Below, piece after piece: positions 36,420 through 47,454 of a DNA stretch of 64,000 nt. Source of the DNA: Pinus tabuliformis (lineage: Eukaryota; Streptophyta; Pinopsida; Pinales; Pinaceae); NCBI GenBank assembly GCA_031772625.1, contig CM062818.1, positions 1,683,050,167-1,683,114,166 on the forward strand, read 5' to 3'. A model generated the notes under the pieces. It did not search any database and was not told where the DNA came from. It was given only the letters and a program-made list of their open reading frames with translations. Both the position numbers and the translations under genes were made by a program. How positions within the stretch are numbered: position 1 is the stretch's first letter; each line of letters opens with the position of its first letter.

Positions 36420-37228
36420 GGTTGTGCTCTAATTTTGATACGTGATTTTTTGCAATGATTGCAAATATCAAGAAGGAATATTTCTTTAACGGCCTACATT
36501 TTAAGGTCTTTGTATATAGAAGTTCTTGACAAAGATAAAGGGGTTCAAAATTTAGTGAAATAAAACTCTATGTTATAATTTGAGAATGTCTCTACCTTTT
36601 GAAGAATGTATCTCTGAGATTATTAATGAAAATCATGGTGATTCCTTCGTTCCAGGATTACAGTATGTCTTCTCTCTGTTACAATTCCATAATGTTCATG
36701 TTATTCTCAGATTCCACGTTATGTAGCTTCCAGATGTGTTTCCTGTTTTCTTACAGATTCATTTGAATTAAGATATTAGTACAAATTCCTGTATGAGTCT
36801 CTGCAAGCTAACTCTTTAATTGCGCTCCATGAATCTTTGCATTCATTCCTTCTGCTTATCCATTATGTCTTTCCTAACTTAGAAAAGTGTAGAATTATTG
36901 ATATTTTGAGCTCTACGTGATGGGTTATTCTTTCTTTTCTGTTTGCTTTCATACTACTACTAAAGTAATTGATCTGTAATTCCTTGAGTTGTTTGGCCTT
37001 CTCGATTTATCCTTAATGTTTCTGGGTATCATATGTATATGTGAATGTACAAAGAAATCATGGACTATGTCTTTCTTTGATGAATGAACCAATCAAATTC
37101 TATAAATATATAAGAAAATCTATATGTGATGTCTCTATTCTTTAAATAACTATCAGAGACACGTCAGATCTAGATGTTCTAGGCACTGGTCTCGTAGCAA
37201 TAAGAGGTTGTCTCTAGAATCGAAAATA
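36420..37228 (+). repeat. 3' LTR of the second Gypsy (start uncertain)
   Basis: The right end is fixed by the 72-bp match to 25,754-25,824. The left end is a guess from TTAGAAGGGTTGTGCTC, which looks like a short purine tract followed by TG. A TATA-like CTATAAATATATAAG lies near 37,100. Confidence 0.55.
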
Positions 37229-37711
37229 GTATACATTCTCAATTCTGCATCAACATTCATCTGTTCATTGTCTTTAGTTACTGGGTAACTCATAATTCAA
37301 AATTTCTTACTTGTCCTTTATTTCAAACTGTAAACATTGAGAAAACCCTAAAATCAACAAAAACACCTACAATCTCTTTGGTGTTTTTTCGTACACCCTT
37401 TATGGATAGAGAAGTCGAAGTATATGATTCTTGTTGCTCCTTGGACATTTTGGAGTTTTGAAATTTTTTTCTTGACCATTCAAGTTACTCGAATAATATT
37501 CTTTGAGTCATCCAGTCTAGCCTTTATCAGGTAATTGTTCCACATACCTATAATTTCCCTGAATTAAAGGGTATTTTTTAAGGATTCAAATATTATTCCT
37601 ATTTATAGTAGCATAGGTGACTATTCTAGTTTGAGAAGTCATACATATATAATTTAATGAATATTCAATAAAAAAACATGTAATTTACTATTAAAATTGG
37701 TAAAATTTTGG

Positions 37712-37764
<53 letters not shown>

Positions 37765-37796
37765 GATGATTTTTTAACCAAATGGGCAAATATTTT
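37229..37796. other. Unassigned gap with a (TA)n microsatellite
   Basis: No gene. A pure TA run covers about 37,714-37,762, just before the LTR of the next element. The rest is AT-rich with no recognised repeat. Confidence 0.75.
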
Positions 37797-38071
37797 TGTT
37801 AGGTCCCTATAATACTAGTGTAGCCCCCTTATTATTATTATTATTGTGCCCCATAGAAGCCCATTATTGTTATTGTTGTGCCCTTACATTATTATTGTTA
37901 TGTAGGCTCTGATTATATTGTGACCCCTTAGACTCCTATATATAGAAATGAGGTATTTTCATTTGTATCATCCAAGAATTGTTCATTTATGTAATTTAAA
38001 GTAGGTTTTCCCCTCGAAAAGGATAATTTTTAAGTCGTTGATCTATCTATTTGTGAGCTGGTTTCATAACA
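37797..38071 (+). repeat. Short 5' LTR (275 bp) of a third Gypsy
   Basis: Ends are TGTTAGG...CATAACA, an inverted TGTTA/TAACA pair. It holds a TATATATA box at 37,937 and ATTATTGTT repeats. The PBS TGGCATCAGAGC (tRNA-Met type, one change from TGGTATCAGAGC) follows at 38,074-38,085. The short LTR fits the chromovirus-like elements with small LTRs. Confidence 0.75.
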
Positions 38072-38073
38072 TT

Positions 38074-40500
38074 TGGCATCAGAGCTTTAGATTCTAGGGT
38101 TTCGCTGCTTCAAATAGGTCATTATAGAATTTTCGCTATAACTTTTTTTTTTACAAAGTTTTAGAAGCTAAAATTTCACCCACATGAAGCTGAACTCTTG
38201 GTGAACTTCTTGTACGAATTTCAGATCTTGTCTCGTTGTATTTTCGGAGAAATTATCCGAGGAAGTTAGGGTTTTTCTAGGCTCTAGAATTCCCTCTCAA
38301 ACAAGTGACCTAGGTAAAATTGTCATAACACTATCTCTGAGCATCGGATTTGAATTTCGTAATATGGGACGTAAATAATACGAACTTTAGGTTTTTCAGT
38401 ATCATTTTCAGTTCCAAAGGTAGAACAATGACACATGGCAATTCGTACAAGTCATTCTACTGAACGAGTCTATAATCAGGTCATCATGGAAGATTGGGCA
38501 TAACGCTTTCTTGAAGAATCCAATATTGGTATGACTTATTGGGTTGGAAAGAAGACTCATAGGGCTACTATAGTATGAAATTTTAGATCTTGGATATTCA
38601 CAATTATAGAGATACAACAACTTCAATATCTAGCTCCTAAAAAGCAAGAAAAAAGTGTGTATTTTTAAAATTTTGCATAACTTTTGTTTGAAAAAATAGT
38701 TTGAAGTAATTCAAAGGGAATAATGAAGCATAGATATCATTGTTTGATTTCAAAATAATTCGAAACAAAAAAAAAGGAAACACCTAGTAAGCAACCAAAA
38801 ATCTCTTCTTTGACACATGAAGAAGAGGAAGAAATGCATCATGATATGTCAAAATTGCGAGATCAAGTGCAACAAATTTGACTCTAAAAAAGAGTAACCA
38901 AAAATGAACTGGAAGCTAATATGGATGGTTGGAAATCCGGCATGGAAGAAATTATGAATGTCAATATGGAAGGTTGTAAGGATGGTTTAAAAACATATTT
39001 GAAAAGGGACTTGAAAGGTTTGACAAAATTGCTACAAGAAATGTTTCCTAGTGGTGATAAGGTACTCCACGAAAATCATGATGAGGATAAAAGGAATACA
39101 AATTATGATTTTAGAGGATGGCATAGTGGGTTGAATTCTAACCACATTCCAAATATTGACATGAGGAAGATTGATAGCAAGGATTACATAACATGGATAC
39201 TACAAATGGAGCAATTCTTTGATCTACATGATGTGTCAAACACACAAAAGGTACACATTGCATCCTTATATTTAGAACAAAATCAATTTGTATGGCATCG
39301 ATAGATTTGTTCTCATAAACCGCTTGTCTCTTGATCATTTTTTACAGAGGAAATGATAGCACATTATGAGGATAAAAAAAGAAACACCTTCTTATCCAAT
39401 TGATAAATCTCAAACAAAAGGGTTCAATGGCAGAGCACATTGAAGATTTCCAAAAATTGAATATAAGGGTAAATGATATTCCAGAGGAGCATATGATTGA
39501 TGTATTCATAAGGAATTTAAAGGATAGCATCAAACTTGAGGTTTTCCTTTGGGAACTTGATTCATTGGAGAAGACATTCCGGGTGGCAAGGAAAGCTGAA
39601 AGAAAAATTATGACAACAAGGAAGTCTGCCACTCACAACTACGAAGATGTAAGTGTTTCTCCTAGACTTCCACAACCTACAAGGTTAAGACCACAATAAT
39701 TGGAATAAAAAAGAGAAAAAGGGCATTGTTATAGTTGTGATAGAAAATACACTAAAGGTCATAAGCGTGTTGAGAAGAAATTATTTTACATAGATTGTGA
39801 AGAGGAGGAAGAAAAGGAACAAGAAACATCAAAAGAAGAGGATATACACCAGGAACCAACCCTAGATAAAGAAGCAATGAATCCAAACATATCTTGTAAT
39901 GCATTGGTAGGAATTACCACTCCTCAAACTCTCAATATAGAAGGAAAAATCAAGAAGAAAAAGGTAATAGCGTTGATTGATTCGGGTAGTACACATAATT
40001 TTATTCATTGTAATATAGCCAAGGAATTGAATTCCTTCCTATAGCTAGCACCAAAGTGTCAAGTGATGGTTGCAAATGGAAGAACTATAAATTTTTTCTA
40101 GAAAGTGCCATAATATCAAGCTAACAGTGGGTGAATATGTATTGAATAGTCCAATGCTTTCCATTCCAATGGGTGGTGTTGATGCTGTACTAGGAGTCCA
40201 ATGGTTACAATCTTTGGGTACAATAACTTTTAATTTTCAAGAATTTTTCTTGAATTTTTTTGGGAAGGAAAGGAATTTGAATTAAGGGGTATCACACGGA
40301 AACTAGGAAATATAACTAGCTCTAATGGCATGAAAAAACTTCTAAAGAAAAATAAACTGGGCGTAATTGCATAATTATGCTCACTAGAGGTTCAAACATC
40401 GAAATCATCTATTTCTCAAGATCTCCAAAATTTCTTGGAAAATAATTCCAAGGTAATTGGGTCACTTGCATCACGAAGCTTTGAAAATCATGCAATAGAT
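38074..40500 (+). mobile_element. Third Gypsy fossil: leader, gag and protease
   Basis: Gag begins near 38,900. Motifs: KIDSKDYITWILQMEQFFDL, KVHIASLYLEQNQFVWH, LKQKGSMAEHIEDFQKLNIR. A zinc-knuckle region CYSCDRKYTKGHKR lies at about 39,730, followed by acidic linker and the protease core ALIDSGSTHNFIH at 39,970-40,010. These fit chromovirus-type Gypsy. The element stops near 40,500 without RT or integrase of its own and abuts Copia integrase. Several breaks. Confidence 0.85.
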
Positions 40501-40519
40501 TTCTAGAGGACTTCCCAAG

Positions 40520-41332
40520 GGTGCACTAAAGTAGAGAGAAACGTGCAAAGTGTGTACATTGGGGAAGTACACCAAAACCAAATTTCATGATAATAATAGT
40601 CAAGCGCAAGCAATCCTTGAAAGAGTTCACTTAAATGTGTGTGAACCATTATCGATAGCCTCCATGGCCAAGCATATGTATCATGTAATATTTGTAGATG
40701 TTTTCTCTTGTAAGTGCTAGATTTTATTCATGCAAAAAAAATACTAGGCATTCTCTAAATTTTGTGAATTTAAATCACTTGTTGAGAAAGACATTGGCAG
40801 GAAAGTGAAGGCTCTCAGGAGTGATAACAGTGGAGAATATGTTGAAAAAAAAGAAAATAAAATTGCATTAGAAGGCATTCGACGGGACTTAATAGAACCC
40901 CACAACCCACAGTAGAATGGGGTAGCTAAAAGGAAGAACATAAGTATTGTGGTTGTTGTATGGGCGATGTTACATGATCAGGGCCTATCATTGCACTTGT
41001 GGGATGAAGCATGAAACACAACTATATATGTACAGAATAAGAGTCCTCATCAAATTCTTGGGACGAGTACACCAGAAGAATATTTTTCAGGTAAAAAACT
41101 AGATGTGGTACGTTGATACACCTCACAACTATTAGGTGTACCTTCCATCTCACATGATGACATTGGTTTTTAGAGTTGTGAAGTTCGATGAAGAGAAGGC
41201 AATGAGATGTTACCTTGAGAGGAAGCTTCAATCAAATGATGAGCTTTTAGCTTCAAAGGAAGAACCTCGGGATGATGTGGAGCAACCACATGCAGAGGAG
41301 TAGAGAGTGGAAACACCCACTCATGCAGAGAC
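40520..41332 (+). pseudogene. Copia integrase
   Basis: Fossil domain with CKVCTLGKYTKTKF (pre-integrase zinc region), LRSDNSGEY (catalytic Asp region), the HNPQ..NGVAKRKN box, and later KFDEEKAMRCYLE-like tail. It ends at the gag-only element insertion, in the linker before RT. Confidence 0.85.
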
Positions 41333-41785
41333 TGTTATAGCTCTGATACCACTTGTTATAGATCTGATCCAAAAATATATGAGAATAGAAAATAACCCAA
41401 GAATAACAAGATCGAAATAGATAGAAATGATTCACTTTATTAATATCAAACCCTTAAGGTAGGGCAACGCCATACATTCACTCTTTAAGGAAGGAGAACA
41501 CTCCACAAGCCATATGCCTGTTCATATAATAATTCTTGACATCTCTCCATGTGGAGTCTCTAGCCTCTATATAGGCCTCATACATACAATACCATGGGTC
41601 ATTACCATGGTTCCCTCATACCATCGAACTAATACCATGGGCCCATTACATTATTACTAACTACTTGTGGTCCCTTACATGATATGGGTTAACCACCTTA
41701 TTTATTACTATGGCCCATCCCATTATTACATTATTACCTTGGGTACCTCCCTTTGTACCCCATATTACCCCCTAGGTATATAACA
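41333..41785 (-). repeat. 3' LTR of the gag-only element, with a 21-bp outer extension
   Basis: The normal LTR is 41,354-41,785 (TGTTATAGATCTG...GTATATAACA). Outside it lies a further 21 bases, TGTTATAG followed by the complement of the PBS, and only then the target duplication. Confidence 0.85.
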
Positions 41786-41966
41786 TTCCACCCCCCTTAG
41801 CATGTTTCGTCCCCGAAACATGGGAAGAACACAAATAATAAGATCTACTCAAAAGAGTAGTCCACTGGTACCATGCACGTGCATCTAGCCATCCAAGAGA
41901 AAGGTGAACCCTCGATCTCGCTGGTGCCTCGCTCGCTTGAGATGGAAGTTGACCGTGGTAGTTCTT

Positions 41967-43004
41967 CTATGTTGATGTGTAGTAGGTGGATCTTCGCTCC
42001 TCGCTATCCGTCATGCGGGGGTTGTTGTCCTTGTGGCTAATTGGTTTCCATCTTGTTGGTTGTTTTCTTGCGGGGTGATGTGGGTGATGATATGTTGAAG
42101 TTTTAACCCACGATGTCTTTTTCTTTAATTCACCCTTTACTGGAGCCTGACTGTTATCTGGTGCATGTTGTGGTGCTTGCTGTGGTGTCTTATCTTCCAA
42201 TATTACTTCAACCACTGAGCCCTCATCTGATGTATCAGCACCTATAGCCTTTTCTGCTTCAGCCTCTGTTTGTGTTTGATTGTCGATCATCAATGGCTCA
42301 TCATCTGATATGTCAGTCCCTAGAACATCTTCTGCTTCAGCCTCCGTGGACTTTACCTGTTTATTGATAGAAATATCCTGTAATGTAATTTTCTTCTTTT
42401 TATACCAGAGCTTCAGGAATTTCTTCTGCACATTAATATTTATAGTACCCACCGATTCCATCCATGGGTATCCCAAAACAACATCCTCATTAGCCATATC
42501 TGAAGCATAAAAATCAGAATGCAATACATACTTGTCCATAGAAATCTTCAAATCTTTATAAACTTGCACTTGCTCATTATTAACCTATGTGTACTCCATG
42601 TGTTTTGCTGGCACTTGCAATTTTTTTGCCAGGTTGATATTTATGAGATTTTGCTTGCAACTCGGATTTATAGAAAAAATGATTTTCTCCTTCTGAATCA
42701 ATCCATGAACCTGCAATAAGGAGACACCAGTAGAAAATAACCTCTTACGTGTCTCATTCTTTTTTCTAGCACAAGACCATTTGTCCATAAGGAGTTTTTC
42801 CAATTCTTCATTCGAAAATTTGGACAAGTCTTTGATGCCAAGTGAGTTCCACCATATGTCGGCCTCTTCTTTCAAACTAATCGGTACTATAGACCTCCAA
42901 AATATCCCATATTTGAACTTTAGTCTTTGTATGAATTCTTCAATAGTAGGGCTATCATCTTTTCCTGTAAAATTTTCCATGAAGAGGGTTTGAGAAAAAT
43001 TCAC
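41967..43004 (-). pseudogene. Gag and protease-like region of the gag-only element
   Basis: The gag-like part (43,004 leftwards) has EEFIQRLKFKYGIFWRS, LKEEADIWWNSLGIKDLSKF and FSNEELEKLLMDKWS. The following part resembles a retropepsin fold (FSINPSCKQNLININLAKKL, EDVVLGYPWMESVG) without the usual DSG triad. The C-terminal part is Glu-rich and ends in a His/Pro/Lys tail. Nearly whole; about one break. Likely a packaging protein. Confidence 0.78.
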
Positions 43005-43179
43005 TTACTTGGTGAAAATTTGAAATGGCCACAATTCCGTCAATATTGCTCAGAATCTCTATTATGACTTGTTTTCAGAAATGGAACAACCATTTTGCAT
43101 CTACCCATGTGATAGAAATCTTGATCCAGGCACTAGAATTTCAGATCCGCGCTGCAACTCTCCCGTCGTCACCAAAAAT

Positions 43180-43183
43180 TCTG

Positions 43184-43226
<43 letters not shown>

Positions 43227-43265
43227 AGGAAGAAGAAGAAGAAGAAGAAAGAAAGAAAGAAGAAG
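43180..43265. repeat. Poly(A) run and GAA microsatellite
   Basis: About 40 As followed by GAAGAAGAA and GAAA repeats, in the leader of the gag-only element. Confidence 0.95.
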
Positions 43266-43269
43266 CTAA

Positions 43270-43620
43270 TTTTAAATCAACGATCTCTCCCTCATCCGGA
43301 CGCCGATTCCACTGATTTTTTTTTTGAAATCATGTATTTTTTCACAAAGAATCCAGATCTGCAATTAGATTTTGGATATTTTTCCGCAGAACGTATAGAT
43401 CTGCACTGCAAACTCGCTGCCCCGAAAAATGTTTGCAACACCATTGATTTTTAAATCAGCGATATCTTCTTCATCCGGACTCCGATTCGGCTGATTTTTT
43501 TTTTTTGAAATCAACTATTTTTTCACAAAGAATTCTGATCTGCAATTAGATTTTGCAGATTTTGCCCCAAAATGTAGATATCTGATATGCAAACTCGCCA
43601 CCCCAGAAATACTGTAAAAA
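43270..43620. repeat. Leader duplication, period about 180 bp
   Basis: TTTAAATCAACGATCTC...CATCCGGA...TTCACAAAGAATCCAGATCTGC at 43,270 recurs in diverged form from 43,450. It sits just after the PBS on the minus strand, where a packaging signal would be expected. Confidence 0.8.
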
Positions 43621-43652
43621 CTAAAAAAATTCTCTGCTTTGCCCAAGAAAGT

Positions 43653-43664
43653 GCTCTGATACCA
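43653..43664 (-). other. Primer-binding site, initiator tRNA-Met type
   Basis: On the minus strand TGGTATCAGAGC lies two bases from the 5' LTR start at 43,667. Confidence 0.92.
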
Positions 43665-44577
43665 CTTGTTATAGATCTGATCCAAAAATAACAATGTAAA
43701 CTTTGAAACGGGAACTGTAAACTCAAAACGAGAACTCTAGTCAAAAAACCCCTAAAAACATAAAAAACAGTGCTAAAAACAAAAAGTGTTGATGCTGGAA
43801 TAACATTTTTTTTTCTAGGGTAAATTTTGAACATGTTTTAAAAATGGCGGTGAAAACCAATTTTTTATGCAAAAATTGTCCCAAAAACGCCTTCAAAACA
43901 AAAAGTGTTAACGTTGGGATAACACTTTTTTTTTCTTTTTTTTTAAGGGTAATATTTCAACATTTCGAAATAATAGTGTAAAATATTTTATCATGACCCT
44001 GAAAAAGATTAAAATTTCAAACAAATAATGAAAACATAAAATTAAAAAAATAAAATAATAAATAAATAAATAAATCAATGAAAAAACACAAAACAAAAAA
44101 GTTTAAAAATTAACAAAACATTTAAAAAAAAAAAAAAAAAAATAAAAAAAAAAAAGCTAACTAAAAAACACTTAAAAATTATAAACAAATAAATAGTAAA
44201 AAAACATATTTAAAAAAATGGAAAAAATAAATTCTTGTAAACAATAAAAAAAAAGTTGTCAAAAGAAAAGAAATATATATATATATATATATATATGGAA
44301 AAGAAAAATAAAATTAAACAAACTATAAAATTTAGGTAAAAATAGAAAAATTTTAAAAACATTATAAAAAAACTAAAAAAAAAATGAAAATTAAAAACAT
44401 ACTAAATTTAATAAAAACATAGAAAATTAACCAAAAAAAATAATAATTTAAAAACTACTAAAATTAAGATTAAAATGTTAATTACTTAAAAGTATATATA
44501 TTAAAAAGACAAAAAAAAAAAAGTTAAAAGAAAAATTATCTCATAAACCCTAAAAGAATTAGGAAAAAAAAACAAAA

Positions 44578-44618
<41 letters not shown>

Positions 44619-45010
44619 ATTAGGAAGAAAAATAAAAACAAACTAGATATAAAAAAAAGAAAAAAAGAAAAAAAAAAAAAACAACTAGTAAAATTAACAT
44701 TAAAAACATTTAAAAAAAACTTAAAAAAAAATACACTTAAATTAAAATAAAAAAAAACCCAAAAAATTTAAAAATATGCCTTTTCAAATTAAATTAATCG
44801 ATAAACAAATTTGTTTTTATTTTATTATTTAAAAAAAAACATTTATTAATTTTATTTTTTTTTAACATTGTTTTTTGTTTTTTATTTTATTATTTAAAAA
44901 AAAAACCTATTATTATTTTTTTTTTAAATTTAAAATGAAAATTTTAATTAAAAAAAAAGAGTTTTAAAATTTTTATTTAAAAAAAAAATTATTTAATTTT
45001 TTTTTTTTGT

Positions 45011-45090
45011 GCAGGCCCTCCGCCCGTGGCCGTGCCACCGCGGGCCGCCCGGAGGGTGGAGGGGCGATTCTCGGAATCGCCCCTGGCCCA
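45011..45090. other. GC-rich core with nested stem-loop at the centre of the foldback
   Basis: About 80 bases of roughly three-quarters GC lying in over 90% AT arms. It contains GGGGCGATTC-TCG-GAATCGCCCC (45,061-45,083, a perfect 10-bp stem) and a looser pairing of CCCTCCGCCCG with CGCCCGGAGGG. Confidence 0.9.
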
Positions 45091-45745
45091 AAAAACTTTT
45101 TTTTTGATAATTTTTTTTTTTAAAATAAACATTTTAAAACTTTTTTTTTTTAATTAAAATTTTCATTTTAAATTAAACAAAAAAAACCCAAAAAAACAAA
45201 AAACATTGTTTAAAAAAAATAAGAAATTAATAATTGGTTTTTTTTAAAATAATAAAATAAAAAACAAAAAACATTGTTTAAAAAAAAAAAATTCAATAAA
45301 TGTTTTTTTTAAATAATAAAAAAAAAACAAATTTGTTTATCAATATTAAATTTGTATAAAAAAAATTATTTTTTTTGGTGTTTTAAATAAAAAAAGGTAA
45401 GTTTAAAAAAAAAAATTAATTGTGTGTTTAATCAATTTTGTGTTTTATTTTTTAAATAGAAAATACATGATTTTTGAAAAATTTAATTTTTAATTTTAAA
45501 TACATGTTTTAAATTTTTTTTTTTTTTTTTTTTTTGTTTAACATATATTTCTAAAATTTCTGTATTTTTATGGTTTTTCTTTTTGTAAATTTCAGCGTAT
45601 TTTTGTTTTTTTAGGTTTTTTTTTAATGTTAATTTTACTAGTTTTTTATTTTTATTTTCTATTTTTTTTTAATCTAGTTTGTTTTCATTTATTTTTTTAT
45701 TTTTTCTTATTGTTTTTGTTAATGTTTTTTTAGTTTTTTTATTTT

Positions 45746-45780
<35 letters not shown>

Positions 45781-46155
45781 TTATGTTTTTTTTTTTTTTT
45801 TTTCCAAATTCTTTTATAGTTTATGAGATAATTTTTTTTATTAACAAATTTTTTTTTTTTGTCTTATTTTATATATATTTTTATATGACTTTCTTGAAGT
45901 AATCAACATTTAAAAAAATAAAAAAAAACAAGTTAAAAATTCTTTAAGTAATCATAATTTAAAAAAACAATGGACATAATAAATTTTAAAGTGTGAAAAA
46001 TAAGTCCTCTAAAAAAAAAGGTATGATGTATAACGCGTTGCATCAACACGTTTCAAAATCAGCATAAAAATCACTAACATTTAAAAACGAATATTTATAT
46101 TTGATACATGAGAATATTTAAATTGTCAAAAATATGCTCCAAAAAATAATTATTG

Positions 46156-46340
46156 TATTCTGCATCACCACTTTTCAAAATCGGGTCATGTTTTTACTAC
46201 CTCTATGAAACGGGTAATCGTATCGGTTATTTAAAGTGCCAAAAACTATGTTCTAAAAAAAATATGTGTATTCTGCATCGCCCCTTTTCAAAATCGGGTC
46301 AATTTTTTGCTATCTCTACGAAATGGGTAACAGTATCAGT
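46156..46340. repeat. Subterminal direct repeat, period 113 bp, in the foldback
   Basis: TATTCTGCATC...TTTTCAAAATCGGGTCA...CTATGAAACGGGTAA starts at 46,156 and again at 46,269. Left of the core, the terminal repeat sequence is also partly repeated (43,697 and 43,717). Confidence 0.85.
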
Positions 46341-46833
46341 TCCCGTTTCAAAGTTTACATTGTTAAATATATGAGAATAGAAAATAACCCAAGAATAACA
46401 AGATCGAAATAGATAGAAATGATTCACTTTATTAATATCAAACCCTTAAGGTAGGGCAACACCATACATTCACTCCTTAAGGAAGGAGAACACTCCACAA
46501 GCCATATGCCTGTTCATACAATAATTCTTGACATCTCTCCATGTGGAGTCTTTAGCCTCTTTATAGGCCTCATACATATAATACCATGGGTCATTACCAT
46601 GGTTCCCTCATACCATCAAACTAATACCATGGGCCCATTACATTATTACTAACTACTTGTGGTCCCTTACATGATATGGGTTAACCACCTTATTTATTAC
46701 TATGACCCATCCCATTATTACATTATTACCTTGGGTACCTCCCTTTGTACCCCATATTAACCCCCCTAGGTATATAACAAAGACTTCCAGAGATGGAAGG
46801 AAGCGTACTTGAGAGGCTAACAGATTGATGCAT

Positions 46834-47449
46834 TGATCAAGGTGGATATTGGTGGCCATTTTCCTATTCCACTTGGACCCCCACCATTGTTTCTTTCAAA
46901 TTTTCAGTTTCCTTAATTGTAGCAAAGTTTACTATTTTTGGTAGTTTTTCGGGTCCTAAACTTTCGGAGCCGTTTTGAGGCGCTAAACAATGTTTTTTGG
47001 GAAAACTGGGTCCAACATGGAATTTTGATTCGTGTTGGCCAATAAGAAGTTTTAGTCCTCATAAATATTAATGAGGTATTGTGCGTGTCAAACAAAGATC
47101 GTATGCCAATATTACAACCTCAGGAAGTTGATGTACCAATTTACCCAAACGAGGCCCATAGTTTTGGTGCTTCATCTCCTAGGGTTAGGTTTTTGGATGT
47201 TCAGGGTTTTCCATTGTTTCTCAATAATAAATAGGCCTTCGAGCCTCATTGTAACATGGTTCATAAGCATGTAGCCGCCACATATCTTCTCAGAGATAAG
47301 CTACCATCGCCCGAGCTAGTTTATTTCCATTATGTATGTAAGCATATTTGAGTTCTTTGATATTAATGAAATGGGGTTTTATTTTTGTAGCATCTATGTG
47401 TATATGGTTATATCTGTAATTTTTTGCGTTCTTGTTTAAATTCGGATCA
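46834..47449. mobile_element. Solo LTR, 616 bp, inside the Copia
   Basis: TGATCAAGG...CGGATCA, with inverted TGATC/GATCA ends. A perfect TGCAT duplication flanks it (46,829-46,833 and 47,450-47,454). Copia coding sequence resumes directly after it. Left behind by LTR-LTR recombination. Confidence 0.92.
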
Positions 47450-47454
47450 TGCAT

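Larger units (their letters stand above)
25754..37228 (+). mobile_element. Second Ty3/gypsy fossil (Tat-like, two RNase H domains), about 11.5 kb
   Basis: Order: 5' LTR remnant, decayed tRNA-Asp type PBS, gag, protease, an extra RNase H, RT, the usual RNase H, integrase, a CACGTG-rich spacer, a long extra ORF region, 3' LTR. The two 72-base LTR ends differ at about five positions (about 93% identity). More than a dozen breaks; no intact pol. No target duplication could be defined because the left LTR is cut. Confidence 0.88.
43690..46364. mobile_element. AT-rich foldback element, 2,675 bp, with 28-bp perfect terminal inverted repeats
   Basis: Inserted in the right LTR of the gag-only element; the left LTR gives the empty site. 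Ends are AACAATGTAAACTTTGAAAC plus eight more matching bases, exactly inverted at 46,337-46,364. AAAT flanks both sides (43,686-43,689 and 46,365-46,368). The inner arms pair closely: for example 44,630-44,710 with 45,600-45,680, and 44,785-45,000 with the inverted 45,110-45,360. The left arm is A-rich and the right arm T-rich. A GC-rich core sits at the centre. No transposase frame. It looks like a non-autonomous DNA foldback element of unknown superfamily. Confidence 0.85.
41333..46779 (-). mobile_element. Gag-only (TR-GAG-like) LTR element inside the Copia
   Basis: Right to left: 5' LTR (43,667-46,779, containing the foldback), tRNA-Met PBS, leader with a duplication, gag plus protease-like tail, PPT (GGGGGGTGGAA at 41,788-41,798), 3' LTR. 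No RT, RNase H or integrase. The two LTRs differ at roughly ten of 415 positions, about 2.4% by eye, so it is the youngest LTR insertion here. Target duplication GAGAC (41,328-41,332) against AAGAC (46,780-46,784), one mismatch. Terminal repeat retrotransposons with gag only are known in plants and depend on partners. Confidence 0.88.

Noticed and set aside
37714-37762. The TA run as a target site or replication origin
   Set aside because: A plain microsatellite; nothing else supports an origin.
43653-43664. tRNA-like words (TGGTATCAGAGC and TGGCGCCG...) as tRNA genes
   Set aside because: They are only primer-binding sites touching LTRs; no cloverleaf can be formed around them.
44000-45900. 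A poly(A)-tailed LINE or simple microsatellite as the cause of the A/T-rich tract
   Set aside because: Ordered non-simple words on the left arm recur inverted on the right arm, and both ends carry matching inverted repeats.
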